A DNA stretch of 64,000 nt from UBA1014 sp964344035 (GTDB lineage: Bacteria > SAR324 > NAC60-12): positions 1 to 64,000 of the forward strand of contig CAYFLK010000003.1 in NCBI GenBank assembly GCA_964344035.1, written 5' to 3'. Below are positions 50,565 through 59,693 of this stretch, in pieces. Each line of letters opens with the position of its first letter. Positions within the stretch are counted from its first letter, which is position 1. The notes under the pieces were generated by a model, which saw only the letters and a list, made by a program, of their open reading frames with translations, ran no database searches and was not told the DNA's origin. Made by a program: the position numbers and the translations under genes.

Positions 50565-52367
50565 ATGAATACACCGGAATTAATACGAAACTTTTCAATC
50601 ATTGCCCATATTGATCATGGGAAATCCACACTGGCGGATTGTCTGATGAAGGAAACCAATGCGGTTTCCGAGCGTGAAGCACAGGAGCAACTGCTGGACT
50701 CAATGGACCTTGAGCGGGAAAGAGGGATCACCATCAAGTCCCAAACAGTGCGTTTGAATTATCGGTCGGATTGCGGAAAGCAGTATGTACTGAACTTGAT
50801 CGACACTCCCGGACACGTGGATTTCACCTACGAGGTTTCCCGCTCCCTTGCCGCGTGTGAAGGCGCGTTGCTTATCATCGATGCGGCACAGGGAGTTGAA
50901 GCCCAGACCTTGGCAAACGTATACCTGGCATTGGAGCACGATCTGGAAATTCTCCCGGTTTTGAACAAAATCGACCTTCAGACAGCAGATCCGGAACGTG
51001 TGACCAGTGAGATTGAAGACATCATCGGACTCGATGCGAGCCGGGCCATTCAAGTCAGCGCCAAGGAAGGAACAGGCATTGATGAGTTGCTGCGGCAGAT
51101 TGTCGCACAGGTGCATCCTCCAACAGGAAATCCGGAAAGTCCTTTACGCGCTTTAATCTTTGATTCCTGGTTTGATTCGTATTTAGGCATTGTGATCATG
51201 ATCAGGGTTGTTGATGGTTCGGTACGTACTGGAGACAGGATTCGTTTTATGGCGACCGGGATGGAATATGAAGTCACACAGTTGGGAGTATTCACACCAT
51301 TCCGTAGGGAATGTGAAGAATTAGCAGTGGGGGAAGTCGGATTTTTATGTGCCTCCATAAAAACCATCGGACACACCAGGATCGGCGATACCGTCACTTC
51401 GGCAACCAACCCCGTCGAAACCCCTCTTCCCGGTTATGCCGAAGCAAAATCAATGGTTTTCAGTGGTATTTATCCTATCGATGCGGAACAGTATGAAGAA
51501 CTCAAGGATTCACTGCACAAGCTGGCTTTGAACGATGCCTCACTTTCATATGAACTGGAAACCTCCGCGGCACTCGGTTTCGGTTTTCGCTGTGGATTTC
51601 TTGGACTGCTCCACATGGAAATAATACAGGAACGGCTTGAGCGTGAATTCAGGCTTCAACTGATAACGACGGCCCCCAGCGTAGTCTACCGTGTATATCT
51701 GCGTTCCGGAGGAACCCTTGAGGTTGACAACCCCTCACAGCTGCCTCCCAGTATGGAAATCGATTATATTGAAGAACCTTTCATCAAAGGCCGAATTCTA
51801 ACTCCACAGGAACACGTGGGTGGTGTGATGCGTCTTGCCCAGGAAAGGAGAGGTCTGCAGACCAACATGGTGTTTCCAACTCCAAACCGAGTGCTGTTGG
51901 AATATGAAATACCTCTCAATGAAATCGTGCTCGATTTTTATGACCGCCTGAAATCCACATCCAAGGGTTATGCTTCTTTTGATTATGAATTGATTGATTA
52001 CCGTAAAGGCGACCTGGTGAAACTTGATCTTATGCTCAATGGAGATGTGGTGGACGCGCTTTCTTTGATTGTTCCGCGGGAACAGGCCTATTTCCGGGGA
52101 CGTGAACTGGCTAAGAAAATCAAAACCCTTATTCCCCGGCAGATGTTTGAAGTTGCCATCCAAGCAACGATCGGCGCAAAAGTGATTGCCCGGGAAACGC
52201 TGGGCGCAATGCGTAAAGATGTAACGTCTAAATGTTACGGAGGAGACATCACCCGAAAACGGAAACTACTGGAAAAACAGAAAGCCGGGAAGAAACGGAT
52301 GAAACGGGTTGGGTCCATCGAAGTCCCGCAGGAAGCATTCATGGCGGTGTTAAAAATGGAACGTTGA
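50565..52367 (+). CDS. lepA: Elongation factor 4 (LepA)
   Basis: A 600-residue ribosome-associated GTPase that back-translocates stalled ribosomes. The G1 motif is HIDHGKSTLADCL near residue 17, switch II DTPGHVDFTYEV near 81, and G4 NKID near 136. The LepA-specific C-terminal domain ends KRMKRVGSIEVPQEAFMAVL. Length is standard. It is divergent from pyrB across a 181-base AT-rich gap that must hold both promoters; no clear promoter boxes stand out. Confidence 0.96.
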   Translation: MNTPELIRNFSIIAHIDHGKSTLADCLMKETNAVSEREAQEQLLDSMDLERERGITIKSQTVRLNYRSDCGKQYVLNLIDTPGHVDFTYEVSRSLAACEGALLIIDAAQGVEAQTLANVYLALEHDLEILPVLNKIDLQTADPERVTSEIEDIIGLDASRAIQVSAKEGTGIDELLRQIVAQVHPPTGNPESPLRALIFDSWFDSYLGIVIMIRVVDGSVRTGDRIRFMATGMEYEVTQLGVFTPFRRECEELAVGEVGFLCASIKTIGHTRIGDTVTSATNPVETPLPGYAEAKSMVFSGIYPIDAEQYEELKDSLHKLALNDASLSYELETSAALGFGFRCGFLGLLHMEIIQERLEREFRLQLITTAPSVVYRVYLRSGGTLEVDNPSQLPPSMEIDYIEEPFIKGRILTPQEHVGGVMRLAQERRGLQTNMVFPTPNRVLLEYEIPLNEIVLDFYDRLKSTSKGYASFDYELIDYRKGDLVKLDLMLNGDVVDALSLIVPREQAYFRGRELAKKIKTLIPRQMFEVAIQATIGAKVIARETLGAMRKDVTSKCYGGDITRKRKLLEKQKAGKKRMKRVGSIEVPQEAFMAVLKMER

Positions 52368-52426
52368 TAACAATCCAGAAATTTATGCCAAGGAACCACG
52401 AGAGACACGGAACAGCAAACCCTCCT

Positions 52427-53272
52427 TTAAGTATGCAGCATCTTGGAAATTATGTCCGGGATTGCCACCTGAATCGTTCCGGTCGCCACTGGATTTTGAA
52501 CCGAAAACTCCAACAATTGATACTCTTCTTCCCCTTCCACCAATCTGCTGAACCCGGGATGTAACATGTGCCTGATCTGAAGCACTTTCAATCTTGGCTT
52601 TGGCAACCCGGATAGAGTGATTTGATTGATTACTTCCTTTAAAAATCGACCTATTTCCAAGTACACTGCTGCATCTGCTTCTGAAAATCTAAAATCCATT
52701 CCGGACCTCTTCGAATCTCTAAGAACGGATGCCAGTCCCTCCGCTACTGGCCGTTGCAGGTGAAGCACCCAAACCGATCGCGGGGTTTCTGTAACAAACA
52801 GTGAATAATAAGAGCGTTCGGCGGCAAGCACGAACAGGTTTTCGAATGTACTGGATGTTGCTGACTGATATTTTATCTTCGTTTGATTTTTGAGAGCGTT
52901 TTCAAAAAGAGGTTCAAGGTTTCTCGATACCTTTTCCGCATAATTCCCCAGCGGGTGGGGGCCGGGGTGAAAAACTGGTTTTCGGTCAAACGCCGGACTT
53001 TTGTTTTCACCCCTGTCATCCAACGTCTCCTGCATCATGTTTTTCAGCAGGTCCGCGGGGAAATCATCCTCCTCAAGCATTTTTTGCAGCAACGTTCCTG
53101 AATCACCTGACATCATTAAAACCTGTTTTTCACATTCAATGGCAGCAGTACTGATAGAGGGGCCATATTTTTGAAAGCTTCTACTCCACTGCCCATCTGC
53201 AATTTCTTTATGCTCATTTTTCTGCTGACGAAAATCTGCTGGACGTTCCGCGTTGACGGAAAGACCGGGCAT
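52427..53272 (-). CDS. Protein of unknown function, possible FliM/CheC-like C-terminal fold
   Basis: I do not recognise this 281-residue protein. The amino third is polar and probably disordered; residues 140-280 look folded, with alternating hydrophobic strands and a final LEFSVQNPVATGTIQVAIP segment that recalls the middle domain of FliM or the CheC/CheX fold. That resemblance is weak. An ATG at 53116, preceded by AGG at a good distance, would give a 229-residue protein lacking the odd amino terminus and may be the true start; the ATG at 53272 has no ribosome site. It converges with lepA. The 53273-53557 gap upstream contains a separated inverted repeat (CACGATTCA 53274-53282, TGAATCGTG 53333-53341) and no gene. 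Confidence 0.55.
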   Translation of the reverse strand: MPGLSVNAERPADFRQQKNEHKEIADGQWSRSFQKYGPSISTAAIECEKQVLMMSGDSGTLLQKMLEEDDFPADLLKNMMQETLDDRGENKSPAFDRKPVFHPGPHPLGNYAEKVSRNLEPLFENALKNQTKIKYQSATSSTFENLFVLAAERSYYSLFVTETPRSVWVLHLQRPVAEGLASVLRDSKRSGMDFRFSEADAAVYLEIGRFLKEVINQITLSGLPKPRLKVLQIRHMLHPGFSRLVEGEEEYQLLEFSVQNPVATGTIQVAIPDIISKMLHT

Positions 53273-53557
53273 TCACGATTCATCAACTAAGAACGTAAGT
53301 TATCCGCGATAGGGTTCCTAATGCAAACATGGTGAATCGTGTGACAGCACACAATCAAGCCGTCAAAGCACCTGATGCTGCTCTGGTTAATCAGCCTGGA
53401 ATGTCATCGGGGATTCTTCATTCCTGATAAACAAGACATGAGACCTTGATTTCTAAACCATCTGATGTTACCACATGGAAACATCAAAGCTCATGCTATT
53501 TGCTACTTGCCAACAGTTTGAATTCTACGTGTGAACCACATTCAGGGACAGCCTGCA

Positions 53558-56218
53558 ATGACTCAGCACAAAATCAACGACCTGGATCCGGAAGAAACCC
53601 TGGAATGGATCGAGGCAATGGAAGCCGTCATTGAACGCGACGGCCACGAACGCGCGCAATTCCTGTTGCGCAGATTGGCGGACCGTGCGGTAATTTCAGG
53701 CGCAGACGCGCCCTATACCGCCTACACGCCATATCTCAACACCATTCCTCCGGAATTGGAAGTCCGTTCCCCGGGGGATATGGAGATTGAATCCAGAATC
53801 CGGTCTATCATCCGTTGGAACGCGGCAATGATGGTGATGCGGGCGAACAGGGAATCGTCAGAACTGGGGGGGCACATCGCCAGTTTCGCATCCTCAGCAT
53901 TGTTATACGATGTCGGCTTCAACCACTTCTGGCATGCGCCCAGTGACTCTCATGGCGGCGACCTGGTTTATTTCCAGGGGCATTCCTCACCGGGAATCTA
54001 TGCTAGGGCATTTCTCGAGGGCAGAATAACTGAAGAGCAAATGGACAATTACCGACAGGAATCGACAGGCAAGGGTGTGTCCTCATATCCTCATCCCTGG
54101 CTTATGCCGGATTTCTGGCAGTTCCCTACCGTTTCCATGGGATTGGGGCCGATCATGGCCATCTACCAGGCACGTTTCCTCAAATACCTGCAAAACCGGG
54201 GAATGCTTGAAACTGCAGGCAGGAAAGTCTGGTGTTTCCTGGGAGATGGAGAAACCGATGAACCTGAATCGATGGGCGCGATCCATCTTGCCGCCAGGGA
54301 AAAACTGGACAACCTGATTTTTGTGATCAACTGCAACCTGCAGCGGTTGGACGGGCCGGTTCGCGGAAATGGCAAAATCATTCAGGAACTGGAGGGGCAA
54401 TTCCGGGGAGCAGGCTGGAATGTGATCAAGGTTCTGTGGGGTTCATACTGGGACCCCCTGCTGGCCAAGGACACTCACGGGCTGTTGAGGAAAAGGATGG
54501 AAGAAGCCGTTGACGGGGAATATCAGGCCTTCAAAGCAAAGGGCGGGGCATATACCAGGACCCATTTTTTCGGTAAATATCCGCAGCTGCTGGATATGGT
54601 GTCAAACATGTCGGACGAAGATATCTGGCGCTTAAACCGCGGAGGGCATGATCCACACAAGATTTTTGCCGCATATCACGCTGCGGTCAACCACCAGGGC
54701 CAGCCAACCGTGATTCTGGCCAAAACGGTTAAAGGTTACGGCATGGGCAGTTCCGGTGAAGGTGCGAACATAACTCACTCGCAGAAGAAAATCAGGCCTG
54801 ATGACCTTATTGCCTTCCGGGACCGTTTCCGGGTGCCGATTTCGGATGAACAGGTCGAGCGCATGGAATTCTATCAACCTCCGGAGGATGGTCCTGAAAT
54901 GGCCTACATGCTTCAGAGGAGAAAAAAGCTGGGGGGATTTCTGCCCTCGCGTCGTGCGCATGGAGACAAACTCAGCGTTCCCCCGTTGTCTTTTTTCAGT
55001 CGGCTGCTGAAGAGCACCGGTGAAAGACAGATGTCCACCACCCAGGCGCTGGTGCAGGCAATGACGCTGCTTTGCAGGGACAAGGCCATCGGACCCCGGG
55101 TGGTGCCCATTGTTCCGGATGAAGCCAGGACTTTCGGGATGGAGGGCATGTTCCGCCAGATCGGCATTTATGCGCATGAAGGGCAGAAGTACGAACCGGT
55201 TGACCGGGATCAGCTGATGTACTACCGGGAAGATCAGAAAGGTCAGTTTTTGCAGGAAGGAATCAACGAAGACGGCGCATTTTCCTCCTGGATTGCCGCC
55301 GCGACCGCCTACAGCAACTCGGGAATACAAATGATCCCGTTTTACACATTTTATTCGATGTTCGGTTTTCAGCGTGTCGGCGATCTTGTATGGGCCGCGG
55401 GGGACATACAGGCGCGCGGGTTCCTGATTGGCGCCACCTCGGGAAGGACCACCCTCAACGGAGAGGGACTGCAGCACGAAGACGGCCACAGCCAGATCCT
55501 TGCCGGGAATGTGCCAAACTGTATTTCATATGATCCAACCTATGCGTACGAGTTGATGGTGATCGTGCAGGACGGCATGAAGCGCATGTTTGAAAAACAG
55601 GAAAACGTGTTTTATTACATCACCACCATGAACGAAAATTACCCCCACCCGGAAATGCCGCGGGGACGAGAACAAGATATCATCAAGGGGATGTATTTGT
55701 TGAAGGAAGGAGGCAGCGGAAATAAACGGGTTCAACTGCTTGGTTCCGGGACCATACTCAGGGAGGTGATCGCAGCCGCGGAGCTGCTTGCGGTAGACTT
55801 CGATATCCAGGCTGATGTTTGGAGCTGCCCGAGTTTCAACGAACTCAAACGCGACGGGGATGAAGTGCTGCGTTGGAACATGCTGCATCCCGAGCGCAAA
55901 CCGCGCAAGCCACATGTGTTGCAATGTCTGGAGGGGCATCCCGGACCGACCGTGGCCGCCACTGATTATGTGAAACTGTTCGCGGACCAGATACGAGCCC
56001 ACATCGGACGGACCTACAAGGTGCTGGGAACAGACGGTTATGGACGAAGCGACTCTCGTGAAGCGTTGCGTCTTCATTTTGAAGTGAATCGGTTTTATAT
56101 TGCCGTTGCGGCATTATCCGCACTTGCCGAAGAAGGGGCTATCCCGGCTAAAACAGTAAAAGCTGCTATCAGAAAATACCGGATCGATTCTTCCAAACCC
56201 AATCCATTGACAGTTTGA
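53558..56218 (+). CDS. aceE: Pyruvate dehydrogenase E1 component, homodimeric type
   Basis: An 886-residue thiamine-diphosphate enzyme that decarboxylates pyruvate and acetylates the lipoyl groups of E2. The diphosphate site is GDGETDEPESMGA near residue 230 followed by NCNLQRLDGPVRGN; GGAYTRTHFFGKYPQL and TSGRTTLNGEGLQHEDGHS are other diagnostic blocks. The start at 53558 (MTQHKINDLDPEETLEW) has AGGGA upstream and gives the same length as E. coli AceE (887); a GTG at 53531 would add nine residues. First gene of the aceE-aceF-lpd operon. Confidence 0.95.
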   Translation: MTQHKINDLDPEETLEWIEAMEAVIERDGHERAQFLLRRLADRAVISGADAPYTAYTPYLNTIPPELEVRSPGDMEIESRIRSIIRWNAAMMVMRANRESSELGGHIASFASSALLYDVGFNHFWHAPSDSHGGDLVYFQGHSSPGIYARAFLEGRITEEQMDNYRQESTGKGVSSYPHPWLMPDFWQFPTVSMGLGPIMAIYQARFLKYLQNRGMLETAGRKVWCFLGDGETDEPESMGAIHLAAREKLDNLIFVINCNLQRLDGPVRGNGKIIQELEGQFRGAGWNVIKVLWGSYWDPLLAKDTHGLLRKRMEEAVDGEYQAFKAKGGAYTRTHFFGKYPQLLDMVSNMSDEDIWRLNRGGHDPHKIFAAYHAAVNHQGQPTVILAKTVKGYGMGSSGEGANITHSQKKIRPDDLIAFRDRFRVPISDEQVERMEFYQPPEDGPEMAYMLQRRKKLGGFLPSRRAHGDKLSVPPLSFFSRLLKSTGERQMSTTQALVQAMTLLCRDKAIGPRVVPIVPDEARTFGMEGMFRQIGIYAHEGQKYEPVDRDQLMYYREDQKGQFLQEGINEDGAFSSWIAAATAYSNSGIQMIPFYTFYSMFGFQRVGDLVWAAGDIQARGFLIGATSGRTTLNGEGLQHEDGHSQILAGNVPNCISYDPTYAYELMVIVQDGMKRMFEKQENVFYYITTMNENYPHPEMPRGREQDIIKGMYLLKEGGSGNKRVQLLGSGTILREVIAAAELLAVDFDIQADVWSCPSFNELKRDGDEVLRWNMLHPERKPRKPHVLQCLEGHPGPTVAATDYVKLFADQIRAHIGRTYKVLGTDGYGRSDSREALRLHFEVNRFYIAVAALSALAEEGAIPAKTVKAAIRKYRIDSSKPNPLTV

Positions 56219-56229
56219 AGGGAGCCGCC

Positions 56230-57885
56230 ATGTCAAATTTGCAAAAGGTGCGTGTTCCCGACCTCGGTGATTTCAAAGAAGTTGAGATCATTGAAGTCCA
56301 TGTTCAACCTGGTGATTCCGTTGACGTTGAAAGTCCACTGATTACTTTGGAAAGTGAAAAAGCAACGATGGACATTCCTTCACCGGCTGCGGGGGTAGTG
56401 AAGGAAGTGAAAAAAAAAGTTGAGGACAGGGTTTCCGAGGGAGACTTTATTCTCGTGCTTGATATGAACGGTCCTTTTGAAAGTAAGCCGGGCACACCTC
56501 ACGCGGATCGGGTTGATGAAGAAAGCGACGAAGCACCAGGCGCCACTCCTTTATCAGCACCAAGCCCGTCTCAGGAACCAATTGTCGTGAAAATGCCGGA
56601 GATGGGTGATTTCACGGAGGTCGATATCATTGAGGTGCTAACAAAACCAGGGGACTCTGTTGGCGAGGAAGATCCGCTGATCACCCTTGAAAGCGACAAG
56701 GCGACCATGGATGTGCCTGCTCCCTTTGCGGGTGTAGTCCGGCAGGTCATGGTTCAAGCGGGGGAGAAGATATCCGTGGGCAATCCAATCGCTCTCGTGA
56801 TCCCTGAAACAGGTTTGCTGGGGCAGCCGCCTGAAAGCGTTGGACCGGTCGAACACCTGAAAGAGCCTCAGATTGCACAAACTGCCCGGTCTACGGAAAA
56901 TGAGTCAACGTCACAATTGACTGAAAGAGAGTCCGTGCTGCGTCCCCCGCCGGTAGCTGCTGTACCGGACCGGCAGCAGTTCCTTAAAGCCCATGCCAGT
57001 CCATCGGTGCGCAGGTTTTCCAGGGAACTGGGCGTGGATTTAAGCCTGGTGCAGGGTTCCGGACGCAAAGGACGGATCACTCGTGAAGACGTGCAGAAAT
57101 ATGTCAAAGCCACTCTGGCGGAAGAATACCCCGCGGCAGGTTCCGGTACAGGTATTCCGCCCATTCCTGAAGTCGATTTTTCCAAGTTTGGTGTGGTTGA
57201 AACCCAGCAACTTTCCCGCATTAAACGTAAAGGGGGTGAACGTCTCGACCGCATATGGCTTAATGTGCCGATGGTGACTCATCATGATGAGGCCGACATC
57301 ACTGAACTCGAAGCTTTCAGAAAATCCCTCAGAGACGAGGCCGCACAACAGGGAGTGCGTCTCACGCTGCTTGCTTTTCTGCTCAAGGCTTCAGCGGCGA
57401 ATTTGCGGATGCATCCTTATTTCAACTCCTCCCTGTCCGCGGACAAGCAAAACCTGATTATAAAAAAGTACATTCACATAGGTGTGGCGGTGGACACTGA
57501 GGACGGGTTGGTTGTGCCGGTCATTCGTGATGTCGATCAAAAAGGGATCTTCGCCTTGGCCTCGGAACTGGGAGAATTTAGTCAGCGTGCGCGCGACAAG
57601 AAGTTGAAAGCCGAGGAAATGCAGGGGGGATGTTTCAGCATCTCCAGTCTCGGCGGGATTGGAGGCAGTGCTTTCACACCGCTGGTTAATGCACCGGAAG
57701 TCGCCATTCTCGGAGTTACCCGTTCACGTATGACACCCCAGTGGAACGGAACAAAATTCGAGCCCAAACTTATACTGCCCCTGGACCTGACTTACGATCA
57801 CCGTGTGATTGATGGCGCACAGGCAGCGCGGTTCATGGTCGATCTTTGCAAAATATTGTCTGATGTACGCAGGCTGCTGCTTTAG
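56230..57885 (+). CDS. aceF: Dihydrolipoamide acetyltransferase, pyruvate dehydrogenase E2
   Basis: A 551-residue E2 with two lipoyl domains (lysines in LESEKATMDIP near residue 46 and LESDKATMDVP near 162), a peripheral subunit-binding domain (SPSVRRFSRELGVDLSLVQG near 257) and the catalytic acetyltransferase core with the active histidine in DLTYDHRVIDGAQAARF near 524. GGGAG lies six bases before the ATG at 56230; the frame is open to 56215, inside the end of aceE. It passes acetyl groups to CoA and is reoxidised by the E3 encoded next, 15 bases downstream. Confidence 0.95.
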   Translation: MSNLQKVRVPDLGDFKEVEIIEVHVQPGDSVDVESPLITLESEKATMDIPSPAAGVVKEVKKKVEDRVSEGDFILVLDMNGPFESKPGTPHADRVDEESDEAPGATPLSAPSPSQEPIVVKMPEMGDFTEVDIIEVLTKPGDSVGEEDPLITLESDKATMDVPAPFAGVVRQVMVQAGEKISVGNPIALVIPETGLLGQPPESVGPVEHLKEPQIAQTARSTENESTSQLTERESVLRPPPVAAVPDRQQFLKAHASPSVRRFSRELGVDLSLVQGSGRKGRITREDVQKYVKATLAEEYPAAGSGTGIPPIPEVDFSKFGVVETQQLSRIKRKGGERLDRIWLNVPMVTHHDEADITELEAFRKSLRDEAAQQGVRLTLLAFLLKASAANLRMHPYFNSSLSADKQNLIIKKYIHIGVAVDTEDGLVVPVIRDVDQKGIFALASELGEFSQRARDKKLKAEEMQGGCFSISSLGGIGGSAFTPLVNAPEVAILGVTRSRMTPQWNGTKFEPKLILPLDLTYDHRVIDGAQAARFMVDLCKILSDVRRLLL

Positions 57886-57900
57886 AACTGAACTAATTTA

Positions 57901-59691
57901 ATGTATCCACATGAAGTAAAGGTCCCGGATATTGGAGATTTCGAGGATGTTGAAGTCATCGAAATCCTCGTGAAACCGGGAGATCGGGTCTCTCCGGAAG
58001 ATCCTTTGATCACACTGGAAAGCGACAAAGCAAGCATGGACGTCCCGTCCCCCGGCGCCGGGATAGTCCGTGAAATCAATGTTACATCCGGGGACAGGGT
58101 TTCGGAGGGTGATACCATCCTGTTATTTGACACGGAAGCGGATCCAATCGATGCATCAGCGAATGTACAGGCCCCCATGCATTCTGAAACTGAAAGCCCT
58201 GTTCAAGCTCCCGCTGATGCACAGTCAACATCACTTACATCAGCAGCCGGAACCGCAGATTTGGAATGCGATGTTTTAGTCCTTGGCTCCGGACCAGGTG
58301 GTTACACCGCTGCGTTTCGTGCTGCCGATTTGGGTAATGCGGTGGTGCTGGTGGAACGCTACGGCGTCTTGGGAGGGGTCTGTCTCAATGTCGGATGCAT
58401 CCCGTCTAAAGCCTTGCTACATGCAGCAAAAATCATTGCTGAAGCCAGTGAGATGCGAAGCCATGGGATTGAATTCGGAACGCCGAAAATAAACCTCAGA
58501 CAATTGTCAGCATGGAAAGACCAGGTGGTAGGCAAGCTGACGCAGGGTTTGAGCGGCATGGCCGGTAAGAGGAAGGTGAAAATTGTCACCGGAACCGGTA
58601 CGTTAGCAGACCCCCACCACTTACTGGTTCAGGATGATGATGGCAAAATGACGATGATCCGTTTCAAACACGCGATAATCGCTGCCGGTTCCGAGGCCGT
58701 TAAACTGCCTTTCCTTCCGGATGATCCTCGCGTTTTTGATTCAACGGGTGCGCTGAAACTGAATGTCATCCCCAATCATCTGCTGGTAATCGGGGGAGGC
58801 ATCATCGGCTTGGAGATGGCAACTGTTTATCACGCGCTGGGTTCCAAAATCTCTGTTGTGGAAATGCTTGATGGTCTCATTCCCGGGGTGGACAGGGACA
58901 TCGTCCGCCCGCTTCACCAGCGTATTTCCAAGCAATATGAAAATATCTGGCTGGAAACCAGTGTGACCAAAGTGGAATCGCTGAAAAGAGGGTTAAGGGT
59001 GCATTTCGAAGGTAAAAACGCTCCCAAGAAAACTCAAATCTTTGACAGCATCCTTTGTGCGGTAGGACGTGCACCAAACGGGCACAAGATAGGCGCGGAA
59101 CAGGCAGGAGTCGGGGTAGACGCACGGGGCTTCATCCCCACCGATTTCCGCATGCGCACCAACATTGATCATATTTTCGCGATCGGAGACATTGCCGGAG
59201 AACCGATGCTGGCACACAAAGCGACCCATGAAGGCAAGGTTGCTGCCGAAGCTGCTTCGGGATTGAAGAGTCATTTCGATGCCCGTACCATCCCCTCTGT
59301 TGCCTATACCGACCCGGAAATTGCCTGGGCAGGCATTTCGGAAACAGAAGCGAAGCAAAAGGACCTGCCTTACGGAAAAGGAACCTTCCCCTGGGCGGCG
59401 AGTGGACGGAACCTGACTTTGGGGAGAAGCGAGGGTCTCACGAAGCTGCTTTTTGAAGAAGATACCAGGAGGGTGATCGGGATCGGGATTGCCGGAGCGA
59501 ATGCCGGAGATTTGATCGCGGAAGGGACGCTGGCAATTGAGATGGGCGCCGACGCGGTTGACCTGGGCGCTACGATTCACCCACACCCGACTCTTTCAGA
59601 AACAATCGGGTTTGCGGCGGAAGTATTTGAGGGGACTATCACGGACCTTTACCTGCCAAAGTCACGCAAGCCGAATCAATCTGACCTATAG
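57901..59691 (+). CDS. lpd: Dihydrolipoamide dehydrogenase with amino-terminal lipoyl domain
   Basis: A 596-residue flavoprotein that reoxidises dihydrolipoyl groups with NAD. Residues 1-75 form a lipoyl domain (lysine in LESDKASMDVPS), as in several proteobacterial pyruvate dehydrogenase E3 enzymes. The FAD motif LGSGPGGYTAA is near residue 131, the redox disulfide is in GGVCLNVGCIPSK near 158, and the catalytic histidine-glutamate is in HPHPTLSETIG near 560. It ends two bases before the convergent FadH-like gene. Confidence 0.95.
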   Translation: MYPHEVKVPDIGDFEDVEVIEILVKPGDRVSPEDPLITLESDKASMDVPSPGAGIVREINVTSGDRVSEGDTILLFDTEADPIDASANVQAPMHSETESPVQAPADAQSTSLTSAAGTADLECDVLVLGSGPGGYTAAFRAADLGNAVVLVERYGVLGGVCLNVGCIPSKALLHAAKIIAEASEMRSHGIEFGTPKINLRQLSAWKDQVVGKLTQGLSGMAGKRKVKIVTGTGTLADPHHLLVQDDDGKMTMIRFKHAIIAAGSEAVKLPFLPDDPRVFDSTGALKLNVIPNHLLVIGGGIIGLEMATVYHALGSKISVVEMLDGLIPGVDRDIVRPLHQRISKQYENIWLETSVTKVESLKRGLRVHFEGKNAPKKTQIFDSILCAVGRAPNGHKIGAEQAGVGVDARGFIPTDFRMRTNIDHIFAIGDIAGEPMLAHKATHEGKVAAEAASGLKSHFDARTIPSVAYTDPEIAWAGISETEAKQKDLPYGKGTFPWAASGRNLTLGRSEGLTKLLFEEDTRRVIGIGIAGANAGDLIAEGTLAIEMGADAVDLGATIHPHPTLSETIGFAAEVFEGTITDLYLPKSRKPNQSDL

Positions 59692-59693
59692 GA

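Noticed and set aside
54632..55489. 285-residue open frame antisense to aceE
   Set aside because: It lies wholly inside a well-conserved enzyme gene and has no recognisable domain or ribosome site.
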